Positions 9,901 to 21,195 of a DNA stretch of 64,000 bases are shown here, one piece after another. Location of the stretch: positions 29,606,408 to 29,670,407 of the forward strand of contig NC_026657.2 in the NCBI RefSeq assembly GCF_000004075.3, read 5' to 3'. Within the stretch, counting starts at the first letter, position 1; every line of letters starts with the position of its first letter. This stretch comes from Cucumis sativus. Taxonomy: Eukaryota; Streptophyta; Magnoliopsida; Cucurbitales; Cucurbitaceae. The notes under the pieces are model-generated. The model made no database searches. It saw only the letters and a list, made by a program, of their open reading frames with translations, and was not told where the DNA came from. Made by a program: the position numbers and the translations under genes.

Positions 9901-12879
9901 TAATCCCAAACCAACTGACACGCTATACTCTAATTTTATAGTTCATTCAGCCTCAATTTACTTCATATAGTATACACATCAAATAAAGATGCAGCCTGAT
10001 TCAGACATTGTAATATCATTTTTCAGCCACCTCTACCCCTCATGGACATAAATAGCTAAAAACTGAACTGTAAAAAATGGAAATGGATTCATCTACGAAA
10101 CAACATTTTGTAAGAACAAATGCAGAAGTTTTACCTTAATTGCGGTAAAAAGTCTAGCCACGCCAGATTGTGTCCAATCCTTCCCAACTAAGGGCATGAA
10201 TTGACCTAATACATCAGACCTGAAAATATGATTCAAGGTGAATTATATTACCAAAGGATCATTAGATTCATTACAACTCCCCCCCCCCCCCCCCCCCCCC
10301 CATATATATATCATCAAAGCTAACGATTTTACAACAAAGCAGAAAAGATGTTTCAGTGCCCACTATTATATATCCTTGGATGGTCATACATTCTCTTCCA
10401 GAGAACACAGATGACTAAGAATTTGGACATGAAACTAGTAACCCTTGTATTTTCTTTCCCTCGTCATGTTACACCAAAAGAAAGTGGAAATAGAAGCTAA
10501 GAACTTCAAAGATTTAAGGGTAAAGAAGTCTCACTTAGTAATAGTCCCATCGACATCAGAAATCACAATTCTTGCATTCCATTTCCACAGATAAATGTGA
10601 GCATCAACCTGTTAAAAAAAATTTTAGCAATGACATATAAAATAATACAATAAAGTGGTTGTCATGTACATATGCAATACTGAGTCTAAATTGAAACCTT
10701 TTGTGTCCCAAGAACCCTAGTTGAAAAAGTGAAAGCTATCATATTTTGCCCTTCTTTCAGATTCAAAGATGCTATCTGCTCTGTTGTTGGAACATTTGTC
10801 CTCACAAGCTGTCTCTTAGAAGTCTCATTGCAGCCATTCTGCAACCTTGGACTCTGTTCTGCTTGTGAGTTCTGTAATGTGGATTCGGAATCAACAAAAA
10901 TTTCCTCATTTGATGAGTTACTGTTACTGTGATCAAGTGTTTTAACTTTTCTAAATGCAATAGGCCAGAGCCTCCATCTTCGGCTGGAGGGTGTGGGAGT
11001 GGAGTCATCGTCCCCAGCCCTCAGTGAGTCATCCTGTTCCACGGGGATTGCATCTTTGGGATCCACTTTTAAATCAACTCCAAATGCAGCCATCCCCAGT
11101 ACTATAGGAGCAGCTTTTTCCCATGACATGTACCTTTCTCCAAATCTGACAATTAGATTGTCATTTTTAATAATTGATGAAGCAGACATTTCAAATTCCT
11201 GTGCAGACACACGATGTGCGTCAAAGGCTTCAGCTGCAGCATGCAAGCCCATACCAGAATGAAGTTCATGACCGCAAAGTGAGATCTCAAAACCTGCAAA
11301 TGGTTGAAGTATTTAGAGAATATAGTCTGTGTTAAAGTACTGAGAAATAGTTATTAATTTTAAATTTGAAGATGCCTGTTGAATGATGTTGTGTTCTTCC
11401 ACATAAAGCATCTGTTGGAGATTCCTCCAACTGCCTTACATTGCATTCATCATCAGCAACAGTTACATTGCATTCATCACCAGCAACAGGCCCCTGCGAA
11501 CAGCTCTCCATTCTTTTAGCTCCCTCAATTGTGTCAAGCTGTTCGCCATTCAAAGGATCATTATTATGAACACGCTTGTCATCTGAAGCGGCTTGCTCTT
11601 CACCAAACAAATATCCCTCAATTCCACCAGCTTTAACAAGTAGCTTAGGAGTCGTATTGACCACAGAGCTATCAGAATCACTACCAGAATGAGTGCCATT
11701 TTTATCTTTGGAATCGGTAACACTCCCATTGGTTTCAGATACTGATGGAACAATCATGTCGAATTTTTCTTCCAGTTTTTCAGCCTCCCTTGGGGAGATG
11801 ACATTTTCAGAATCAGTGTTTCCAAGCCGTTTGGCTAATTCCGATAGTTCCAAACAGCTCTTAAAAATCTCTTCCTCAATTATAATACGGACATCTTCTG
11901 AATCACTCTGCACAAGATCATCTTCCTGAACTTCAATGCCTGAGGCTGAGGTTTCTTCAGTTTGAGAGACATGTTTTACCTCCTTTTCTGAAACCACTAG
12001 CTCATATGCACTACCATTAGACTCGTTGATCAAACCAGCAACTTTACCAGAAGTGTCGTTTTCTGTAGATGTATTTAGCTGGTTTATATAATCTGCTGCC
12101 CAGGCATTTTCACCCGTAAATTCATTGTCTTCACAAAATTCTGTCCCTTCACCAGGTCCCAAATGAAACTGAGGTGTACTTAACTGCACATCTTCTGTAT
12201 TTTGTTCAGTTGCCAATATTGGAGCAGTAAGTATGTGACCATCCACACTCACTAGGATAACCTCTGAATCTGTACCTTGTGACTCAGCACAACTCTCATT
12301 CTCTACATTATCGTATCGATTAGAATCACTCTCTGACAACTCTACCAAATCCTCCACAGAAGACTGCTCATCCTGAAAGTCATAGAATCTATGCTCAACA
12401 TCAGATTCTGCCCTCTCAATTCGTGCAACTCCCATAGAACTGCTTTCATCTCGTAGCTGAACAACAGTAGAATCAGAGATACTATGCTCCAGTCGACCTT
12501 TTACAAACAAAGCTTTATTGTGTTCATCCTTGCTGTCTCCATATATCAAACCATCCTTAACCAAATCATCTGTAACTCCATCAACCTCATTTCCTGGACC
12601 AACTTCTGCTTCCTTTATGAAATAGGCCTCACCAGAGTTATCAAGATACATATGGAAATTGGATTCAACGCCATTGACAGATATTCCGACGATCTTCTCG
12701 GCACCCTTTAAAACGCCCTGAAATTTACCAAACCGAACATACCATGGAGTGCTGCGGAAAGTCCCATCCTGCTGCTGAACAACAATTATATCGACTGCCC
12801 CACCGAAGGGATGAAATGGCGTGGCAACTGAATAAACTCCTTGTGAAATGAGACTCCCAACTTTGCCAACAACGTTCAT
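6993..12879 (-). CDS. PAH1: Phosphatidate phosphatase, lipin family (PAH1-like), ten coding exons, 914 aa
   Basis: This Mg-dependent enzyme dephosphorylates phosphatidic acid to diacylglycerol at the ER, controlling phospholipid and galactolipid balance. Coding exons, in order: 12879-11376, 11293-10698, 10608-10535, 10219-10135, 9669-9583, 9327-9255, 7591-7548, 7459-7331, 7252-7154, 7046-6993. All junctions keep frame and sum to 2745 nt. The N-terminal lipin domain begins [18 protein letters not shown] and includes the FHPFGGAVD block. An acidic, serine-rich middle follows. The C-terminal catalytic domain carries ISDVDGTIT, the DxDxT haloacid-dehalogenase signature, spanning exons 3-4. The protein ends [12 protein letters not shown]. 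Length is close to Arabidopsis PAH1 and PAH2 (just over 900 aa), and the N-terminus is closer to PAH1. Intron 1 needs a GC donor; the other introns are GT-AG. The leader probably has an intron, with an acceptor just before the ATG. Confidence 0.95.
8341..8550 (+). mobile_element. tRNA-derived SINE in PAH1 intron 6
   Basis: An insertion of about 210 bp flanked by a perfect 12-bp direct repeat, TCATATTCCTAT, at 8329-8340 and 8551-8562. Near its left end is a pol III A-box-like TGGTCTAGTGG, and about 40 bp further a degraded B-box-like ATGGATTAGATT. The right end is A-rich (ATAAATAAAAAATT). A tRNA-like head, an A-rich tail and target-site duplication together define a SINE. It lies in the 1.66-kb intron of PAH1, on the strand opposite to transcription. 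No coding capacity is expected. The intact duplication suggests a fairly recent insertion. Confidence 0.85.
10279..10301. repeat. Poly(C)23 tract in PAH1 intron 3
   Basis: An uninterrupted C run followed directly by a short (AT)n. On the transcribed PAH1 strand it is G23, so the pre-mRNA would carry a G-quadruplex-prone run about 60 nt upstream of the next exon. Confidence 0.85.
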
Positions 12880-13850
12880 TTGGACGCCTGATTATTACCC
12901 TCTCCAATTTGTGAGAAATACGAATTAGAAATTCACTTTCCTTAGTCTGTTTCCTTTCAATCAAACGTGGCATAATTTATATCCTCCAGTACTTGTGAAA
13001 TGAATTCCACAATTTGAATACTTCTCGATCTTTTGTTATAATCACCAGTCTACCGCATCTACCAAGAAAATTTACTACATTTAAATTCAAGAACAATAAG
13101 AGAAAAATAACAATTACAAAGGCAAAAGGAATAGAGTCAATTCAAGCCCTAAAAAAGCAACCAATTCTTTATATTGAAACTGTTGAACCAAAAAGAAAAA
13201 CTTTCCATCCATCATTTTCAATCTAATCACAAACAACAGAATGAACCATACAACTAAAATCCAAAAATCAAATCCTTTCTCCATGAACAAACCATTCTTC
13301 TATTAATTTGACATAGAACTCAAAATCTTGAAACGAATCATCACTGGACATAAATGCATTATCAAATGAAAAGAAAATCAAAACAAACCCAATCCCGATC
13401 ATGCGATAACCAGAAGAAGCAGAGAAAGAAGAAAAAAAAATTTGCCGCCAATTTCGACCGCTAAAAGCTAAAACAACATACATTCTTCAATCTTTTCTGA
13501 GACATTCCCTTGCTGGCAATGAAAAAAAATGGAAATTTAAAGGTTTGTGAAGATGGGTCGGAAATTGGGTGTCGTAAAATTTGTTTAAAGAATGATTTAG
13601 ACGACAAAGAAATCAAGAAAGGGAGAAGAAGAAAAAATAATCCAGAAGAAGAAATCTCCTCCATGGATAACCATAAGCATTACATAGGTAAATGGGGGTG
13701 GTGGAAATACCAAAATAACCTCTTGAGAAAGGAAATTAGCGATCGGATCCGAGAGATTTGAGGCATTTGGGACGTTGATATGATGAGAATAAGAAGGGTG
13801 TTTTGGAGATTAAGAAAGGTTTTCGTGTGTGATAAAAATGTTTGTTCTAA
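12880..13850 (-). promoter_or_regulatory. PAH1 leader and promoter region
   Basis: Upstream of the PAH1 ATG, an acceptor-like TAATAATCAG lies about 8 bp before the start codon, so the leader is probably split by an intron. A pyrimidine-rich sense-strand segment at about 13460-13670 is a candidate first noncoding exon. Transcript limits cannot be read from the sequence alone. Confidence 0.35.
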
Positions 13851-15101
13851 GGGTGATGATATTGGTGGAACCAGACAACTTCAACCTCGTGGAAGTCGTG
13901 CATTCAATTCATCTCATTTTTCAAAATCCATTTAAAACCTCATTTTCTTTCTTTTCTTTTTTAATTCTCTTTTACCTATCTCGATTTTAATCAATTTATT
14001 AATCAAATTTTTGAAACAAAAAAATAGTTTTTCTTTTTTTCCCAAAAGAAAATACAAATTTATAATAAAATATTTTTATTTTTTTATCATTTCTTCAAAA
14101 GGTGTTTGCTTCTCACAAACATTTTCTCCCTCTTTTCTCTCAACTTCCATCTTCATACCTCATACCTCAAAAATGTGTCAAAATCACAACTCTCCTATGT
14201 CTATAATTTTTAGCCTTCACATGAGATTATATTTTTTATTTTTAGAAATATAATAGTTGTTTTTTTAACTTTGATTATGAGAGTTCTTTCTCCAAAATCA
14301 TTTTGCTTCTGACATTTTATCTTTTCCAATTTGGTTTAAAATAAATTGTTGCATTTATATCAAACATGGGATTTGATTCCTTTTAACGATTTTTTTAAAG
14401 GAATTCTTTTTTAAAAATTCAAACACTTTAAAACTATAAAATAAAAAAAAATTGAAATTTGGTTAAAACCAAAAATTACTTTTTTTTTATGATAAAATAA
14501 CTACACAGTAGCTCACTTTTTAAAACACACATAGTTTAATTGAACTTTTGAGAGTCATTGAATTGTTACTTATATTATTTTTATATAGATTTTATGGACT
14601 TGAGCTTGGTTGGCCTATGAATAAGATCTATTGACTAAAATAAGATCAAATTATATCATCGAGACACATGTCAGCTTTTAATTAGTTTCAAATTGTTTTC
14701 GACATTAATTTTACAATTTTGTGATTAGTTTAGAATTCATCTATATATAAATCTATTTATGTTTACTTTGACATCTTTTAGTACGTGTAATTACTTTGAT
14801 TGTCCAATGTATTTTAAAAGTTTGTTTTAACCATTTAGTTTTTTCTCTCTTTGAAAAATAAATTCATAGGATCCAGCATACATTGAAGAGGAAGAAATAC
14901 TGAGGAACATACACAAAATATGTTTAGGTAATATGGATAATAGTGAGCTTGTTCATTGGGCCTCGCGATAAAGCTCAAATTATTTTGGGCTTCCAGTTTT
15001 TGGTCCATATAATAATTTGGACAGATTGGGGCGAATCTTTTATTAGTATTATTGTTTTTTAGGATAATTGCAATGGATGGTCATTCGAGGAATGATGTAA
15101 T

Positions 15102-15259
15102 AACATTTTTAAAAAATTGTAAATATAACAAAACTATTGCTAGACTCGTATGATCTATCGCTAATAGACTAATTTTTACAACTTGATATATCAATGATAG
15201 ACTTTATCACTGATAGAATTTGACAAATTTTGTTATATTTACAATTTTTTAAAAATGTT
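15102..15259. mobile_element. Foldback MITE-like element with perfect 32-bp inverted ends
   Basis: The arms 15102-15133 and 15228-15259 are exact reverse complements over 32 bp. They enclose 94 bp rich in TATC-x-x-TGATAGACT-like short repeats. The inverted match continues imperfectly for about 10 bp beyond each arm. Similar wording recurs at about 27990-28130, 29930-30160 and 62540-62745. The structure fits a nonautonomous DNA transposon (MITE). The target duplication and superfamily are not clear. Confidence 0.65.
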
Positions 15260-16873
15260 GTTATATACTTAATTATTTTGAATTTAATTGCTAAATTTGC
15301 AACTATCTCTTATTTTTATCTAATTTGTTAAATGGTCTATAAGTTTTAGAAAAGTTTGTGTTTTTATTTCACTCATCAAAGTAAGTGTAAATCTAAAAGT
15401 TTAAGATTTGATTTGTAATTTAACTCCAAATAAACAAACATATCGAAAAATGTTAACGTGAATTCTAAATTATTTCGAAATAGAATATTTACATGCGGGT
15501 TTGCAAAAATAGAAAAAAAAAATTATGATGATAATAAAGTTGTGTTACTTACATTTTGAAACTATAAAATTTAAAAGCAAATTATCGTTTGATTACCATC
15601 ATATTTACCAATTTTGCAATATGCAAAAAGAAAAAAAATGTTATGAGATATTTTTTTTAATTTTTTTGTCTTTTAATGTACCGTCTCATGTAATATGGTA
15701 AAAATTAATATTTTATAAAGTATATTTTGTTAATTTCACGTCATTTTCGATGAAAGTTTTACTACTTCACAAAAATGGTTAATTGAACTTTTTGAAAGAT
15801 ATTTATTCCATTTTATTTACAGGGAATGACATACTCAATTGATTTTCAAACTACGAAAAATAAATCATATTCTAAACTCTTCACATTTATTCATTTTTCA
15901 AGCTCTACGATCTAGTTTGTGATTGCATTGAAAATGTAATAAATTTATATTTCAAACTTGTAAAAAAGAAAAGGGTTTCGCAATGGTCTCGGTATCTATG
16001 CAATTCGAGATGACACGAAAACGACATAGTAAACAATTAGTCAAAAAAACCACTTTATAATAAATACATCACTCTTTGAATAACATCAATAATAAACCAC
16101 TATTTTGACTATGTAACACTTTATAATCATCTTCCAAAAAGAGTTAAACAATCTCATACCAAATCCTTGTTGAAATTGGAAAGCAAGCAGACTCTTTATA
16201 CTAAGTTATTATTTATTGATCGTGACATTATTCTAATCGATTAATTTACTTTTCATTGGATCTCATCCTTCATTATCTGTCAACAAATCATTAAATTAGT
16301 TTAGAAATTCAATGTGTAAGTCTTTGTAAAAACAAAAAGGCTACAATGGCATTAATATTCTTCTTTTCATATGGGCAACTACATTACAATTAAAATAATA
16401 GTTTGACAATAGTTTATCAACATTAATTAATACCAAACTTTATAAAAAAAATGCTTTTCTACCAAATAAATAATAACTTTTACTATTAATAACAACATAG
16501 TTCAACTATAATTAATATTAATATCTACTCCATCTTTTATGGATGAAGATTCAATTATTTATTCTACGAACAAAATATATATCACGAACTAGGAAATTAG
16601 AGTATTTGCATATTTTTAGATAAAAAAAGAAATCATAATTAAAATGTTGGTAAGGTTATATAAAAAGAACCATGTAAATTTAATTTTGAAGTTCCTTTTA
16701 TTTTATATCCACTTTCGAACGTGGAATTTAATCATTTTAAAAGGTCATCGTTTTTTACTTAAATAGGTTATATAATAATCATACTAATAACTTCATTTAT
16801 TTATTTTATTGCTAAAAATGCATTTGAATCATTGATTTGAATTATTAAACTCGTACAATATACATCTTTATAA

Positions 16874-16876
<3 letters not shown>

Positions 16877-16922
<46 letters not shown>
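16877..16922. repeat. (TA)n microsatellite
   Basis: About 23 perfect TA units in intergenic DNA. Likely polymorphic in length. Confidence 0.9.
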
Positions 16923-16924
<2 letters not shown>

Positions 16925-17540
16925 TAAAGGCAAAAGAAAAGAAAATAGGTAAATTTAATTACAAAATGTTAAAATTTTGGGTCCAAATATGGAGAGGAGA
17001 CCCACAAAAGGGGTGGAAACGTTTTTATCAACCAAAAGAATCCTAAGCAAATTCATATCCCCTCTAATAGTTTTCTCCATTTTTTTGCTTTTAACTTTTT
17101 CTTTAAGTGATATTCCTTCAAATCTACTTATTACATTTGAAAGAGAGAAAAAAAGTGTGATTGCATATTACATTTAGTTTTCTTTCTCTGACTCAATCTA
17201 GAATGGGGAAAAAGGAATTGTGTTCATTGATATCAAAATCGATGGAATTGAAGTCCAAGAAGGAGAGGAAACCCAATTTGACAATTCACATTTTTTTTGC
17301 AGTTTATAAATTAATTAAACACACAATTGAGTTTAAAGTATAAACTCATGATGTGACAAAGAAAAATGAAAGCCAACTATTTAATTTATACAATGAAGAT
17401 GATTTCAATCTGTTAAAAGGAAAGCAAGTTCATGCTAGAAATTAGTGAAATAAACACAAACAAAATCCATTATCAATTGCAATGATTGCAGATGAAGAAG
17501 AAAGAACAGAGCACAAACCAAATTCAGAATCAATTACCCT

Positions 17541-18026
17541 TTAATTTCTTCCACAACTTTGTTCTACCACATCAATAGTCGCAGCACAAGACAAAACCCT
17601 TCGAAAAATCCCAAACATAATGAAACTGCACGAAAATTTCTTCATCTTCTTCCAAATCAAACACTTCTCATTCCTCTTCTTTCTCTTCCCATTAAGATTC
17701 ATATTCAGATTCAGACTCAAATTCCTATTCTCTCCCAAACTCCTCCTCTTTCTCTGACCTAATTTCTCCTTCACTTTCTCCAAACACTTTTTCGTTTTCT
17801 CCCCAACGGATTCCTTCTTCCTCGAAAACGTATAGCTCCTCAAGTACATTTGCCTGCACGATACTCCATCCACTACCTGAACTCTCCGCCTTGCTTTCGG
17901 AATCGCCGATTTCACGATCTCATTCTCCGATTCTGTCCAATTGTTGAGGTTGATGTAGACCGCACGCGGTGTACGGACACTTCTGGCGTCGCTGATGCAG
18001 AACTTCGTTGTGCAGACGGCGCTCAT
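17541..18026 (-). CDS. Small basic plant protein of unknown function, 161 aa
   Basis: An intronless frame starting at a good ATG and ending near the left of the stretch. I do not recognise a named domain. Visible features are an N-terminal segment with paired cysteines (residues 5 and 10), an aromatic stretch VYINLNNWTESENE near residue 23, a CRQMYLRSYTFSR motif near residue 57 and a long lysine/arginine-rich region after residue 70 that could act as a nuclear signal. The C-terminus ends in a short cysteine-containing hydrophobic segment. The composition is protein-like rather than low-complexity. I recall similar CRQMYLRSYTFSR proteins in other dicots, annotated only as hypothetical. It lies 3.2 kb from the ABCG gene in divergent orientation. 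The gene is likely real; its function is unknown. Confidence 0.72.
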   Translation of the reverse strand: MSAVCTTKFCISDARSVRTPRAVYINLNNWTESENEIVKSAIPKARRRVQVVDGVSCRQMYLRSYTFSRKKESVGEKTKKCLEKVKEKLGQRKRRSLGENRNLSLNLNMNLNGKRKKRNEKCLIWKKMKKFSCSFIMFGIFRRVLSCAATIDVVEQSCGRN

Positions 18027-18079
18027 CTTTGTTTAATAACTTTTTTTTTTCCTTCCCGACGATCGTTAATGGCGTAGAA

Positions 18080-21000
18080 CGGCGAGGAGGACCAGGAGCA
18101 TCGGCAGAGCTGATACGTCCTTCGTCATTGATTTGTTTGTTTTTATAAAGGAAATTTTAGGAAATTTTCGTCAATAGAAACTGAAAATGGATCCGATGGA
18201 TCCTTTTGTTTTTATTATTATTTCTTTCAATTTCTTTCTTTTCCATTGTACGCATGGACCGATTTATTTTATTTATTTGTTGTCAGTAAGATCAACGGTC
18301 TAATATTCATATTATATTGCTTTCTTTTTTCTTTATTTCTATTTTTCTTTGTCATTAATACCATAGACTATAATTTTTACACTTAAAAAATACTTAAATG
18401 CTCAATAAAAAAAAAAAAAAGGTATTTTTTTAGTTTTTAAATGATAGATTGGTGTTAAAAAAAATTGGAAAACGAAAAACAAAATAAACATAATTATTGG
18501 TGGAAGCGTGTCTATGAGTTTATATTTATTTTGTAAGAAAATAAGGAAGTAAACTAATTTTCAATTAAATGTGTTATTTTATGTATGGATTTAATAAGTG
18601 TGGTTGAGATATTATAACCTTCTTAACATTTTAGGTGAAATACACTTCTTTTAGCTCTTAACTAATTAAGTTAGATTTTAATTAGTTTTAATAAGGGTTA
18701 ATGGAAAACGTAAAAAAACCAATGTGATATTTGATACACGGTGTATTTGGTTAATAAGTGAAAATTTGAGATATTAACATCTTTTTAAGTATATTTGTTG
18801 ATTGGAGATGGAACAACCTACGACTTTTGAGGTAGAAGAGCTAAGCTTATTAATCTATGTTAATACGTCTTACATTTAACAAATACATCAAACTCAATCA
18901 TTTATAAGGTTGAGATGAACTTATTGTGTAGTCGAATCTCAATAACTCTTTTTTTTCGGCTGGATTTTGTGATATAAATATTGAATTACAATTTTTCTCA
19001 AAAAGAAAAAAAAATGTTAGATTATAAATGTAGTTGAAACAATAAAATCAAATAATAAGAAGACATTAAGAGTTTTAGATATTGGGCCATTTTAATGTTA
19101 GTCCTCTCGATTGGATTTGGTTAGAGCGGCCCAACATAATGTCATAAGCCCAAGTTCTATAAATCTTCGAATTAAATCTTCATAATCACATTTTTTTTTT
19201 CTTTTCCAAATTTGTACCGAGAAGAATAATTAAGACAAACAATATGTCTATTAAATCTATAATCAAAATTAGTGTAATAGCATCAGTTTTATATTGATTT
19301 ATGTGATAGCCAGTATAATTTGATTGTTTATTGTAGTCACACTCAGATATTTTTGCAAATGTAAATAGTTTAACTCATAGGTCGAGCGAATTATATAACC
19401 AACTAGTCGAGCCTTTTCAAACCTCTCTTATGGAATAATCAACATGACTAAATACTGAAGATGTTTCAACAACTTCTTAAACTAAAGCAACACTCATTTA
19501 GTCTAGGAGTGACTTCTTGCTCCTTAACTTTTCTTTCGTCATCAGTCACTTCCTCGTAATTTTGCACTATCCTATTATAACATTAACAGTATCTCTAACA
19601 GAGAAACAATGTCGATATTTGAAGAAAAATTTGGAATATCGTTCAAAAATATCCAACACACAACTAGTGGGTCCCACATAATTTTCAAATACCGCTCTCA
19701 TCTCTATTATTAGTCTATATTAGTTGATTACTGGTTTAGTTGTATGCTCACATTTCATTACCAATGACAAAACACAAGTAAATAGCACATAACCGCAATC
19801 AAATTGAGTCCACTTTTTATATTTACATTAATGGATTAAAACAAACATATGAGGTAATTTTCGTTAACGATAAAATTAATCCTAAACTAAATGTATGAAC
19901 TGCTTTTAAACAGAAGTACAACAGCAAAATCTTAATGTTAATACTGATTTCTTGAAGAAATAAAAAAGGAATCTATATATAAATTTTTTTACGAAATTAG
20001 TAAAATCGGAGTCATGTAAATTATTGTTTTTATTATAATAACAACAAAGTGACGAAATGGGAGGTTGGGTTAACATACCCACCTAATTGCTATAAAATTA
20101 AACTTTTATCAATGACTTCCTTCCTCTAATGGGATTTTCCAAAATGCTTCACAAACAATAGCGTGTGGAAAACATCATAATTGAAACTCTTTCTACTTCA
20201 TTTATTAGTTGATAGGATGTATAGATAATGAGGAGAAAAATATTTCTAGTGTGAAAAAAACAATCACAACATTATTTTAAGCACGTAAAAATAACAATAC
20301 AATAATAATAAAAATATTTGTATGTTCTTGAAACAAATCAATAGTAAAAATAATGAGCAGTTGATTTTCTTTTTCTATTTCAAAAGTTTGTTTTAGTTGC
20401 TAAAGAGTTATAAGGATGACATACTTAATATAATAAATAAAAATCAATATAAAAATTAAACTACATCTAAATTCTATTTTTGTGTTGAACTTTAAAAAAC
20501 TAATTATTTTGGTTCATCCCTTTTATTTGCTTTTAATAAATGATGATAGATTTAACTTTGAGTATGTGGGCAAACATACTAATATTGGCATGTATTTAAA
20601 CTATCATGTAAGAAAATATGTAGATCATAAAGAAACGACAACAACTAAACTCACTTTTATTTATAAATATTAAAGTATTCTTTTAGTCTCTCTAAATTTG
20701 TAAATAAATGTCTAATATTTTCTTAAACTTTTCAATTTAATTTAATTATTAATTTATTTTTAATTTTAGAAAACCTTTGTGTTATCTAGTGGATTTTTTA
20801 CTATACGTGTCCAAAGCACATTCAATTATGATAAAAACTAATTAAACTTGATTAAGTGGAACTTGGAAGGAATAAAATTAAAATTGATTAAAAATATAAA
20901 AATTAATTTGTATAAACATATGATATTTTAATTTGATTAAATAAAGCATCTAAGGTTTCGTGAGTATGTAAACATATATAAGAAATTGGAAGTTGGGTTG

Positions 21001-21110
21001 ATTCATGTAAGGCTATTGGTAAGAAAATGGAAACATTGCCGTCTCTCAATATTCTACGGCCGTTGGAAATTTGATACTCCAAATTCAACAACCCCAATTT
21101 CTCTTCCCAC
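18080..21110. other. AT-rich spacer, divergent promoter region
   Basis: Three kilobases between the start of the small minus-strand gene and the start of the ABCG gene. I see only AT-rich DNA and short A/T tracts. No coding frame of interest and no clear transposon ends were found. Confidence 0.55.
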
Positions 21111-21112
21111 CA

Positions 21113-21120
21113 TATAAATT
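21113..21120 (+). promoter_or_regulatory. TATA box for the ABCG gene
   Basis: TATAAATT lies 76-83 bp upstream of the ATG at 21196, in a locally pyrimidine-rich setting. Spacing fits a leader of about 45 nt. It is a motif match only. Confidence 0.55.
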
Positions 21121-21195
21121 CCTCAATTTCGGTCCATTTTCCTAACTAAATATTTTATCTCTCCGCCCCCTCAACCAAATCGCCGCGCCGTTAAA

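Larger units (their letters stand above)
13851..17540. other. AT-rich spacer with repeat relics
   Basis: About 3.7 kb with no supported gene. It holds a palindromic element at 15102-15259 and a (TA)n microsatellite at about 16877-16922. Open frames here are short and made of low-complexity codons. The part nearest 17541 is likely the 3' UTR of the small minus-strand gene. Confidence 0.6.
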
